NCBI GenBank assembly: GCA_934757865.1
Contig: CAKVLS010000009.1
Location: 1 to 44,992 of the forward strand
From: an uncultured Clostridia bacterium
Lineage (GTDB): Bacteria; Bacillota; Clostridia; Christensenellales; UBA1242
DNA: 44,992 bases
Direction of reading: 5' to 3'
Shown here piece by piece: positions 14,467 to 22,400 of this stretch (positions are counted from its first letter, which is position 1; the number at the start of each line of letters is the position of its first letter). Made by a program: the position numbers and the translations under genes. A model generated the notes under the pieces. The model made no database searches. It saw nothing but the letters and a program-made list of their open reading frames with translations, and was not told where the DNA came from.

Positions 14467-15690
14467 GTGGGGGATGGAATATTGAAAAATATCAAGGATT
14501 TAACTAGAGAAGAGAGACTTGACATCTTAGCTAGGGTGTATCTGATTGAGCAAACAACAGCCGTTAACAAAAGACTAAACGGTGCTGTTTGTGGCATTGA
14601 CTTTTACAATGCAGCACTTCTTAATGGCCAAATCAAAAATCAGTTCTTGTGCGGAACAAGTGATTTGTACGATGCAGGTTATTCTTTAGATAAGAGTGGT
14701 AAGTATGAGCTTAACAACTTTTCAGTAGAGGGTGCATACTTTAACCTAATGTACAGAAAGGCTGTTCTTAGGAATTTGGACAGAACTTACAATGTAACTA
14801 ATGCCGCTGCTGCAGCTTATGGAGAAGTAAGGTCTGCGGGTTACGAGCCATTTTGGGAGTATTCTTCAGCAAGGCATGCTTGGATAGAGAGAAAGCCAAG
14901 TTCTGTAAAGGGATCTGCGAAATATGTTGGTATGGAAAAACCAGACGGACTATCTTTGAGCGAAGTTCGCAAGAGAAATATTAGCTCACTAGACGAGTTT
15001 GAAGAGGTTAGAAAATATATTGAAACTAGCATGGTAAAATATATGAAAGCTCACGGTTGTGATGAGGGAACAATGGTAAGCGTGCTAAGCGATATAAAGA
15101 GACTTCGTGCTCCTGAGATCAAAGTCAAAGCTACTACAAAAGTTGCTCCTGCTACAAAAGTACCTGCTGGCACAATTATGAGTTTGCCACAAGATGACAA
15201 GTCAATGCTAGATAAGACTGCCGATGAAGAAAAAGAACTCCTTACAGAGATCCATAATGTATCAAAAATGCGTGGAAAGATAGAACCTACAGACATGTTT
15301 GACGAGCATGGAACTCCACTAGGAATAGACCAAAAAGGTAATTATTGCTACCCAGACGGAACTAAATATACCGGAAGCAAGACATATTGGGAAGATAGAG
15401 GCGTTGCTCATGATATTGAGAGCGGAGTTGTTTATGACGACCCATCACTATCACCTGACCTTGACGATTATGAAGAAGACAATAAAGCACATTTTGACAA
15501 AGACGGTTATATGATAACAGACGGCGGATATAGAATTTGTGAAGAGGACGGATTCTGTGAGGACGATGTTAGAACTACAAGATATGGCGGCGAAGATGTA
15601 GGTGATCCAGAAGTAACAGAAGAGCCAAAAAAAGATGATAAAAAATCTCCAGAGCAAATGACCTTAGAAGACTTTGGTATTAAACTATAA
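14467..15690 (+). CDS. orphan acidic protein, unknown function
   Basis: 407 residues from GTG at 14467. A TTG at 14482 has the better ribosome site (GGGGGA seven bases upstream) and may be the true start, giving 402 residues. No signal peptide or transmembrane helix is visible, so it is probably cytoplasmic. Three parts can be seen: a helical N-terminal region (about 1-215) with LTREERLDILARVY and an Ala-rich stretch near 118; a Lys/Thr/Ala/Pro linker (about 220-240); and a very acidic C-terminal third rich in Asp, Glu, Gly and Tyr, with short sequences of the form Y-C-Y-P-D-G-T-K-Y and K-D-G-Y-M-I-T-D-G-G-Y. It ends in a Lys-rich hinge and MTLEDFGIKL. I recognise no family. It is a single gene with promoter and terminator. 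Confidence 0.75.
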   Translation: MGDGILKNIKDLTREERLDILARVYLIEQTTAVNKRLNGAVCGIDFYNAALLNGQIKNQFLCGTSDLYDAGYSLDKSGKYELNNFSVEGAYFNLMYRKAVLRNLDRTYNVTNAAAAAYGEVRSAGYEPFWEYSSARHAWIERKPSSVKGSAKYVGMEKPDGLSLSEVRKRNISSLDEFEEVRKYIETSMVKYMKAHGCDEGTMVSVLSDIKRLRAPEIKVKATTKVAPATKVPAGTIMSLPQDDKSMLDKTADEEKELLTEIHNVSKMRGKIEPTDMFDEHGTPLGIDQKGNYCYPDGTKYTGSKTYWEDRGVAHDIESGVVYDDPSLSPDLDDYEEDNKAHFDKDGYMITDGGYRICEEDGFCEDDVRTTRYGGEDVGDPEVTEEPKKDDKKSPEQMTLEDFGIKL

Positions 15691-15697
15691 TAATTAT

Positions 15698-15734
15698 AAG
15701 AGCCTCAAACAATTTGTTGAGGCTCTTTTTTTGT
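15698..15734 (+). terminator. rho-independent terminator
   Basis: AGAGCCTCAA pairs perfectly with TTGAGGCTCT around ACAATTTG and is followed by seven or more T residues. Confidence 0.9.
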
Positions 15735-15749
15735 GTTTTGCTTTGGTAT

Positions 15750-15778
15750 TTGACATATTTTTTAAGTACATTTATAAT
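15750..15778 (+). promoter_or_regulatory. perfect consensus promoter, predicted leaderless start
   Basis: TTGACA (15750-15755), exactly 17 bases, then TATAAT (15773-15778). The usual start, seven bases beyond the last T, is 15785, which is the A of the PHP gene's ATG. No Shine-Dalgarno sequence lies between. Confidence 0.85.
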
Positions 15779-15784
15779 AAAAGT

Positions 15785-16597
15785 ATGATAGATTTGCACA
15801 TACACACTAAGTACTCAGACGGCGAGTATGACGAAAAAGAAATTATCCAAAAAGTAAAAGACGCAGGCATTGACGAGTTTGCTATTTGCGATCATGATAC
15901 TATTGAGGGTAGCAAAAGAGTTTTTGACGAACTAAAGAAACAAAACTCTAACCTAAAATTTCACTCAGGCGTTGAGCTAACTAGCAGAGTCGAGGGCATA
16001 TTTGGAGGCGTCAATGTCCACATTTTAGTTAGAGATTTTGATTATGACGAGGCAGGGATAAATGCACTTGTTGAAGATATCGCCGAGCTTCGCCGCAAGA
16101 AGATTGCAAGGATGGTTAACTATATAGACAACGCATACGGCATAAGATTTACAGACGAGGAGATAGAAGAGGTAGAAAGAACTACAAAATCCGTAGGGAA
16201 ACCTCACATGTACAAGCTTCTATGTAAGTATGGCAACTATGATAGAGAAAAATATTATAGGACAATGGACGGCTTACATACCGAGGATTTGAGGCTTGAC
16301 GCGCTAAGGGTTTTGGAACTTGCTCACGAGGGCAAAGGCAATGTAACTCTTGCCCATCCAATAGAAATTATGAGGGAATACAAGTTAGGATATGAAGATA
16401 TAGATAAATTAGTTGGTTATCTAAAATCTTTTGGTCTTGATGGACTGGAAACTCACAACAGTAGCCAAACAAAAGAAGATATAAAAGAGTATAGCAAGAT
16501 AGCCAAAAAGTATAGCCTATTCGAAACTTGGGGCAGTGACTACCACGGAGAACATGTTAAGCCAGATACTTTTTTAGGCGTTTGCCAAAAAGATTAA
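15785..16597 (+). CDS. PHP-domain phosphoesterase, RNase AM/YciV-like
   Basis: 270 residues from ATG at 15785; longer readings would run back through the preceding terminator. Metal-binding PHP motifs are in order: DLHIHTKYSDGEYD (3-16), ICDHDTIEG (about 36-44), SGVELTSR, TLAHPIEI (about 190), ETHNSSQ and GSDYHGEH near 250. This arrangement is that of the YciV/TrpH group, which includes a 3',5'-nucleotide bisphosphate phosphatase and a 5'-3' exoribonuclease. Either activity is plausible here. No ribosome site precedes the ATG, and the promoter predicts initiation exactly at it, so the mRNA is probably leaderless. Confidence 0.88.
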   Translation: MIDLHIHTKYSDGEYDEKEIIQKVKDAGIDEFAICDHDTIEGSKRVFDELKKQNSNLKFHSGVELTSRVEGIFGGVNVHILVRDFDYDEAGINALVEDIAELRRKKIARMVNYIDNAYGIRFTDEEIEEVERTTKSVGKPHMYKLLCKYGNYDREKYYRTMDGLHTEDLRLDALRVLELAHEGKGNVTLAHPIEIMREYKLGYEDIDKLVGYLKSFGLDGLETHNSSQTKEDIKEYSKIAKKYSLFETWGSDYHGEHVKPDTFLGVCQKD

Positions 16598-16633
16598 AAT
16601 AGGTATAATAAAAGATATCAAAAAGGTATATAT

Positions 16634-16795
16634 ATGAAAGTAGGGGACAAACTAACAACAAAAAAGCCTCACCCATGTGGGTCTTTTGAGTGGGAAGTAG
16701 TAAGAGTTGGGGCGGATTATAAACTAAAATGTCTAAATTGTGGACATACTATATTAGTCGACAGCGAAAAATTAAAAAAGATGTTAAGGAAGTAA
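16634..16795 (+). CDS. DUF951 family zinc-ribbon-like protein
   Basis: 53 residues, too short for most gene callers but unmistakable. The DUF951 (YyzM) pattern is present: K-P-H-P-C-G-S-F-E-W-E-V-V-R-V-G-A-D-Y-K, then LKCLNCGHTILV. Three Cys (15, 33, 36) and one or two His (13, 38) could bind zinc. The function of the family is unknown; in other Bacillota it often sits near ychF, parB or mechanosensitive-channel genes. ATG follows AAAAGG. A candidate promoter is TTGCCA (16582-16587), 16 bases, TATAAT (16604-16609). Its 3' end supplies the ribosome site of the signal peptidase gene. Confidence 0.88.
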   Translation: MKVGDKLTTKKPHPCGSFEWEVVRVGADYKLKCLNCGHTILVDSEKLKKMLRK

Positions 16796-16801
16796 ATAAC
16801 T

Positions 16802-17458
16802 TTGGCAAAGAAAAAAACAGCAGGTTCAATAATATTATCAATAGTACTATTTTTAGCTATAGTTGTACTACTCGTTTTTGCTGCATTTAATATACTATTT
16901 TTTAAGTCCCCAATTATCGGTATTTCAATGCAACCAACATTTAATGCCGAGCTTCCTGAGGGCGAGAGCACTAGCTATTACGAAAAGTCAAATATAAAAG
17001 ACAAAGCCTATGTCTATAGATTTAGCAAGGGTAAAGTCGGCGATGTTATATTGGTCGAAAAGACCGAAACTGTTGGCGGGGTATCTACAACTAAACTTAT
17101 AATAAAAAGACTTATTGCTATCAGTGGTCAAACTGTAAATATCCAAAAAGACGGTGACAACTATTATCTATATATAAACGGCGAGAAAAAAGAAGAAAGT
17201 TATATAAAAGACATAGCAGGTATGGAAACATGCTACAATACTTTCGTAGCCTACAAGTCAAGCATTGGCAAGACTGCAGACGAACCTATAACCCTTGGCG
17301 AAAATGAAGTCTTTGTTATGGGCGACAACCGTGGTCACAGCAATGATAGTAGCAACTTTGGACCAGTACAAAAAAGTGCTATCAAGGGTAAAGTAGCCTT
17401 TGTAGTGAGATATAACAGCAATTTATTTAGCTATCTATGGCACAAAATTTTTGGTTAA
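16802..17458 (+). CDS. lepB: signal peptidase I
   Basis: 218 residues starting at TTG (16802), with AAGGA of the preceding gene ten bases upstream. One N-terminal helix (about 9-33) anchors the enzyme. Catalytic Ser is in IGISMQPT (about 40-47) and the general-base Lys is in TKLIIKRLIAISGQ (about 103). The closing box VFVMGDNRGHSNDSSNFGPV (about 169-188) is typical. It cleaves signal peptides of exported proteins on the outer face of the membrane. An extra polar stretch before the Lys strand, and another between it and the box, lengthen it slightly. It is probably cotranscribed with the DUF951 gene. Confidence 0.93.
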   Translation: MAKKKTAGSIILSIVLFLAIVVLLVFAAFNILFFKSPIIGISMQPTFNAELPEGESTSYYEKSNIKDKAYVYRFSKGKVGDVILVEKTETVGGVSTTKLIIKRLIAISGQTVNIQKDGDNYYLYINGEKKEESYIKDIAGMETCYNTFVAYKSSIGKTADEPITLGENEVFVMGDNRGHSNDSSNFGPVQKSAIKGKVAFVVRYNSNLFSYLWHKIFG

Positions 17459-17755
17459 TAGGAAACCTCAAAATCTAGTTAACATAGCCTAAAATTAAAC
17501 AACTAAAATTATATAAATTAAACTTATTGTAAAAAATCAAAAGATTAGCTTATCATATATGACTTGCCATATATAACTTATCAAATATAACTAAAAATAT
17601 ATATAGCTTTTATATATGTCTACAATATATAACTATAATATATATCTTTTATATATCTTATTATATATATTGACTTGTATATGTTAGATATAAACAAATA
17701 TTAGATACAAATAATAACTAATTAACTAAATGTTAACAAATAAATATAGGCAAAT
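17459..17755. other. very AT-rich intergenic stretch without genes
   Basis: Nearly 300 bases with very few G or C. The middle part (about 17570-17690) is dominated by runs of alternating TA (tatatat repeated in both directions), which could form many overlapping hairpins. No ORF, tRNA or clear promoter is visible. It separates two convergent units (lepB and radC). Confidence 0.6.
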
Positions 17756-17786
17756 AAAAAAGACTTAATATAATAAGTCTTTTTTG
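17756..17786. terminator. bidirectional rho-independent terminator
   Basis: AAAAAGACTTA (17757-17767) pairs with TAAGTCTTTTT (17774-17784), with T-runs in either direction. It is placed just beyond the radC stop and can also end lepB transcripts. Confidence 0.8.
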
Positions 17787-17797
17787 TTTTTAGCCAC

Positions 17798-18553
17798 TTA
17801 TTCTTCATCTTTTGTGTATTCGGTTACAAAAGTTGCGAGGTTTGCACTTGCAACATTTGATGAACTATCCTCGTCCTCAAGTAGTCCATTGTTTAAAAAA
17901 CTAAAATGATTATCTCTAGATAATATCACATGGTCAAGTAGCTTAATACCTAGCATACGCATGGTTGTATTTAACTTTTTAGTAAATGAGATATCTTCTT
18001 TTGAAGGTTTAGCCTCGCCTTGTGGATGAGTATGGCAAACAATTATTCCAGTTGCTTTTTGAGTAAGAACAATGCTTACTATCTCTCTTATGTCAACGGC
18101 AATTTTTGCGTTGCTGCCGTTGCTAAAGTTTTCAGTTTTGATTATCTCGCATCTTGCATTTAGGCAAGTAAGATAAAATTTTTCTGTTGCGTCAATACTG
18201 GCAACATCTCTAAAATATTTTATAGAATCTCTTGGGCACTTTATTGTTGGTTTGTCTTTTATTTTGCTATTCTTGTACACTTCTGGAATTTGTGCACAAG
18301 TAGAAAGAAAACTTGCTGTAACGCCGCCTATACCTTCAACTTTTGCAAGCTCCTTTTTGTCCGCCTCAAATACTCCCGCTAAGCTACCAAATTTGTTTAT
18401 AAGTTTGTGTGCTAGTGGATTGGTATCTTTTTGAGGTATAACATAAGAAAGTAAAAGCTCTAATATTTGATGCTCAGGTAGTTTGTTAAGACCAGTCTTT
18501 TCGGCTGTCTGTCTTAATCTCTCACGATGTCCCTTATGAATATTGTCGTCCAT
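17798..18553 (-). CDS. radC: RadC family JAB/MPN-domain protein
   Basis: 251 residues. The N-terminal helix-hairpin-helix part (about 10-95, with LLSYVIPQKDTNPLAHKLINKFG and KVEGIGGVTASF) is followed by the JAB domain. Its metal site reads HTHPQGEAKPSKED near 175-188, in place of the usual HNHPSG..PS..D; both His and the Asp are kept. LTCLNARCEII is the start of the domain. RadC proteins are linked to DNA repair mainly by old genetics; a metalloprotease-like or nuclease role has been proposed. ATG follows TAGGAGAAAAT. It is eight bases downstream of the smr gene, so the two form one operon. Confidence 0.92.
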   Translation of the reverse strand: MDDNIHKGHRERLRQTAEKTGLNKLPEHQILELLLSYVIPQKDTNPLAHKLINKFGSLAGVFEADKKELAKVEGIGGVTASFLSTCAQIPEVYKNSKIKDKPTIKCPRDSIKYFRDVASIDATEKFYLTCLNARCEIIKTENFSNGSNAKIAVDIREIVSIVLTQKATGIIVCHTHPQGEAKPSKEDISFTKKLNTTMRMLGIKLLDHVILSRDNHFSFLNNGLLEDEDSSSNVASANLATFVTEYTKDEE

Positions 18554-18561
18554 ATTTTCTC

Positions 18562-18900
18562 CTAAAGTAGTACTATAGTTATTCCAAAGTTAGCGACTCT
18601 CATATCATTATCGACTATTATATCTGGGCTCTCAGCCAAGACATAGCTATATAGTCTATTAGATGTTGTGAATTTCTCGCCCTTTATGTAATCTTTTATT
18701 TTATGATTTCTTTTGTACTCGTTTAATGCCTTGTGCAATTCTTGTTTGATTAGCCCGCCCTTGCCGTGTGAGCCGTGGCCATGAATAATTTTTATCACCT
18801 TGGTATCAACAAGTTTTTGCACATCTATTTCGTGAAGCGCTTCCGCAACAGCTACATCTGCCGGAGGAAAGCCTTCTTTTATATTGATAGTATATATCAT
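18562..18900 (-). CDS. Smr-domain protein
   Basis: 112 residues from ATG at 18900, chosen because GAGG lies five bases upstream; the longer in-frame reading from 18954 has no ribosome site. A short N-terminal strand (YTINIKEGFPPADVAVAEAL) leads to the Smr core KIIHGHGSHGKGGLIKQEL, with the H-G-x-G motif and following helix. This is a stand-alone small MutS-related domain, which in other proteins nicks or cleaves DNA or RNA. The C-terminal 40 residues extend the fold with a strand ending FGITIVLL. It precedes radC in an operon of probable nucleic-acid enzymes. Confidence 0.8.
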   Translation of the reverse strand: MIYTINIKEGFPPADVAVAEALHEIDVQKLVDTKVIKIIHGHGSHGKGGLIKQELHKALNEYKRNHKIKDYIKGEKFTTSNRLYSYVLAESPDIIVDNDMRVANFGITIVLL

Positions 18901-18970
18901 AAAAACCTCGTAAATATTATGATTTATTTGCCCCAAAAAGTCAATTATATGCAAAAAATATAGTAAATTA

Positions 18971-19000
18971 TTAGGAAACTAGGGCTTTGTATGGTATAAT
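18971..19000 (+). promoter_or_regulatory. extended -10 promoter for the HU gene
   Basis: TGGTATAAT (-10 at 18995-19000) is an extended -10. The -35 (TTAGGA, 18971-18976, 18-base spacer) is weak. The start near 19007 gives a leader of about 41 bases with AAAAAGGAG. Confidence 0.6.
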
Positions 19001-19047
19001 TTAAGTATCCATAAGGATAAAGGAATTACCTAAAAAGGAGTATTATT

Positions 19048-19317
19048 ATGAATAAAGGTGAATTTATTAAGAGCATTGCTACAAAAGCAGAATTTACAAA
19101 CAAGCAAGCAGAAGCTGCTTACAATGCATTTGTAGAAACAGTTGCTGAGACTTTGAAAGCAGGAGAGCAAGTAAACCTAGCTGGTTTTGGTACTTTTGCT
19201 GTAAAAGAAAGAGCAGCTAGAGAAGGTATCAACCCTCTAACAAAAGAGAAAATTTCTATTCCAGCTTCTAAAGTTCCAGCTTTGAAGTTTGGTAAGAGCT
19301 TTAAGGATACCCTTTAA
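19048..19317 (+). CDS. hup: HU family DNA-binding protein
   Basis: 89 residues, the normal HU length. The N-terminal dimerising helices (MNKGEFIKSIATKAEFTNKQ, then AAYNAFVETVAETLKAG) lead to the strand VNLAGFGTFAVKERAAREG. The beta-arm tip is INPLTKEKISIPAS, and the C-terminus is VPALKFGKSFKDTL. The intercalating Pro is conserved within I-N-P. HU bends and compacts DNA as a dimer. ATG follows AAAAAGGAG at seven bases, which together with the extended -10 promoter fits high expression. It is a single gene, convergent with the giant lipoprotein gene across one shared terminator. Confidence 0.96.
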   Translation: MNKGEFIKSIATKAEFTNKQAEAAYNAFVETVAETLKAGEQVNLAGFGTFAVKERAAREGINPLTKEKISIPASKVPALKFGKSFKDTL

Positions 19318-19380
19318 TAAATCCAAAAACTCGTTAAGTAAAACCTTAATAGCCCAAGATTATTTTTAGTCTTTGGCACA

Positions 19381-19415
19381 AAAAAACACAACCAAAATTT
19401 TGGTTGTGTTTTTTT
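19381..19415. terminator. bidirectional rho-independent terminator
   Basis: AACACAACCAAAA and TTTTGGTTGTGTT form a perfect inverted repeat flanked by an A-run and a T-run. It is placed between the convergent HU and giant lipoprotein genes and can end both. Confidence 0.85.
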
Positions 19416-19424
19416 GTTTGTTGT

Positions 19425-22400
19425 TTATGCTCCAGGAGCATTTGCTAATACTGAGAACAAGAAGTCAAAGTATAAAGTATTTCCGTCTTCACTTAAAGTA
19501 AAGCCTTCTAGACACTTTTTATATTCAGCTACTTTCTCTGCATTGGTTATGGTTAAGCGAAGTTTGTAAGATCCATTTTGAGTTATAGTATTGTCTGTAA
19601 TATCTGTAAATGGGTTCCATACAAGTTCACGATCCTCATTGTAAGAAGATTTGAAGTATGATACAGAATATATAGTATTAGAAATACCATTTCCATTTAT
19701 TACAAGTCTATAACTATCAGATGTAACTTTGAAACTCTTTAACACTTCAGAACTTTCAAGTCCAAGCGTTGTTGTTTCTCCAACCAAATATTCAACATAT
19801 GGAGTAGACTTAACAATATTGAATGTATATGTTGCGTCTGCGGCATATGAAGAGTTAGCTAGAGTTAAGTGTGCTGTGTACTCGCCAACAACTATTGGCT
19901 TACCTTCAATCTTAGTTCCGTTAGAGAAGTATTCAGCGCTGATATTTTCTTTTACCTTAGCTGTTATATCGTTGCCGTCTTTGTCTACTACGATGTATAC
20001 TAGGTCATTTTCTGCACCTGTATAACCAATAGCAGTTTGTTTAGCAAAGATTGTTGCCTCTTGTGGTCTAATAGTAAATAATCTCTTAGAATAACCAAAG
20101 TATAGATCATTATTAATGTCAGCTACTATTTCGTAGTTGCCACCTTCTTGCAAGTCAGTTGTTGTATTGTAACCACTCAAAGTGATGATAATTTTATCAT
20201 CTGCTAAGGTGTCTCCGTTGCTTGTTGTTGCAGAAACTGTATATTTAGTTCCTGTATAGTTAACAACTATTGTGTCATCTAGTACCCCATCAATCTTAAT
20301 ATTGATACTTGTAGCTAGTCTGTTGATGATAAGTGTAGCAGTAGCGTTACCAGCTATAGCATAGTTATCATCGGTTGACATAAGCAATGCTGTATAAATA
20401 CCAGGGTTTGTAGGACTTTGAGTTGTAGGTTCTTCTTTGCTTGCGTATTCTACTTCGCAAACACCTTCAGCATTATAACTATATCCATAGTATTTAACTA
20501 CTATCTTAGAGCCTAAGCCTGAGTTATCTTCTAGGATTACGCTTTGTGGAGCTTTGTTATAAGTTACGATATTGCTTGTTATAGAAGCTACGATTAGTCT
20601 CTTTTTGATATTGAAGCAAACAGTCTTTGTATTAGCAAGATAATTCTTATCTCCCAATGTCTTAACAACTGCTTTGTAACTTCCTTCATCTACGACTTTG
20701 TCTGCAGTAGTTGCGGTATATGAACCATTTTTGTAAACTTCATAAGTTACAGTATGAGTACCCGAACCAGAAGTTACATTGCTTATACCCTTTGCAGTTC
20801 CGTCATAATCGAAGCAATTATCACTAGGAGCAGTGAAGTTAATTGGGTCAAGTATCTTAGTAATAGAGAATTTATATCTTATGGTCTTAACTGCATAGTT
20901 TTTATCACTAGGAGTAACTGTAACTATTGCTACATAATCTCCAGCATCTGTAGGAGCACCTTCTAGTCCGTCATAAGAAACATTGATAGAAGCACCAGAT
21001 TGATCTGTTGTTACTTCTACATTCTTAGGAGAACCAGAGTAATTAGTATCACTAATGAAACATTCTACTGTAATGTCAGCAGGTAGTATCGCAAATACAA
21101 TATTTACGGTGCATGCATTGTAGTTTTCAGTTTCTTCAGTAGATAGTGTAACAAGATATGTTCCAGCATCTATAGGAGTTACTACAACTCCATCTTTTGT
21201 AATAGTTTGACTTACCGCACCAACAGCCTCTACACTAGCAGTTGTTGTGATAGCTTTTTGAGTGCCGTCATAAACTAAGTTGCTTGGTAATGTATAAGAA
21301 ATTGTTACATCAGCTTTCTTGATAGTGAATGTATATTCTGCACTATCATTGAAGTTAGAGTTACCATTGATTGAGAATGTAATAGTATATGTTCCTACAT
21401 TTATCATATTAGAGTTAGATACATGAGTTGCATATGCTACACCATTATATATAGCTGTCGCAGAAGGAACTTTAACAGAGCCATCATATACTTGTTCTAG
21501 GTTAGTAATAATGTATTGTGGAGTTGCCTTCTTGATAGTAACTATAATATAAGGTCTAGAAGAATCTCTAAATGTTACGGCATAGTTTTGAGAAGAAGAA
21601 TTTACGCTAATATAATATGTTCCTGCATTTGTAGGTAGTCCGTCAATGTAGTTAGAAGGAACAGTGTTATACTTGTAAGTCAAGAAGTCAAAGTTAGCAA
21701 GAGTCTCAGGAAGAACCAAAGTCTTACCTGTGTAATCTGTTTCAAAGTCATCTATGTCAATAACAAGAAGTTTCTTAGAAACATGAAGAGTAGTAATAGT
21801 TTCGCCTTGGTAGTTATCTTCATCAATCACAAATTTAATCTTATGATCACCTACTGGAGGAGTAATTTCTTTATAAGAAGTTGTTCCGCCAACGCTTATC
21901 AAATATTTAACTGTGTGAGTGTTAAGAACTGTAGGAATGCTGTTGTAGCTTCCGTAAGTAACAGTTATACCACCATTAGGAAGAGAAGCTCCAAGAGTAT
22001 CGCTATCAATAGTTTGTTTTTGGATAGTAAATGTCTTAGTTAGTATTGGATAATCATCATAGCAAAGTGTTGCAATATATGAACCAGCGTTGATAGCTTT
22101 ATTTACATAGTAACCATCTTTTGTTAGTTTTAGAGAAACATGAGAACCATGTATAGCTTCTTTTTCGCTAGCAACAAAGGCATAAGAAACTTCTTTTTCT
22201 GTCTTGTCATAAATTGCGCCACTAGGAACAGAAAGTGTAAGGGCTGGTACAACTGTAACTGTAGCTTTACGTGTTGTTCCGCTGTTACCTTCTATATAAA
22301 GTTCAACTTCATATTCGCCCTCATCAACTATGCTGTTAATGTATGAGCCATCTTTCTTGTACTTTTTAGATACATTTGTTTGTAAAATACCATTTAGGTA

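Noticed and set aside
15674..15784. Upstream extension of the PHP protein
   Set aside because: It would translate the terminator of the previous gene and the promoter; the metal-binding motif begins right after the ATG at 15785.
19337..19377. Extra terminator after the HU gene
   Set aside because: The GCC..GGC hairpin is imperfect and not followed by a T-run; the strong hairpin at 19381-19415 explains termination.
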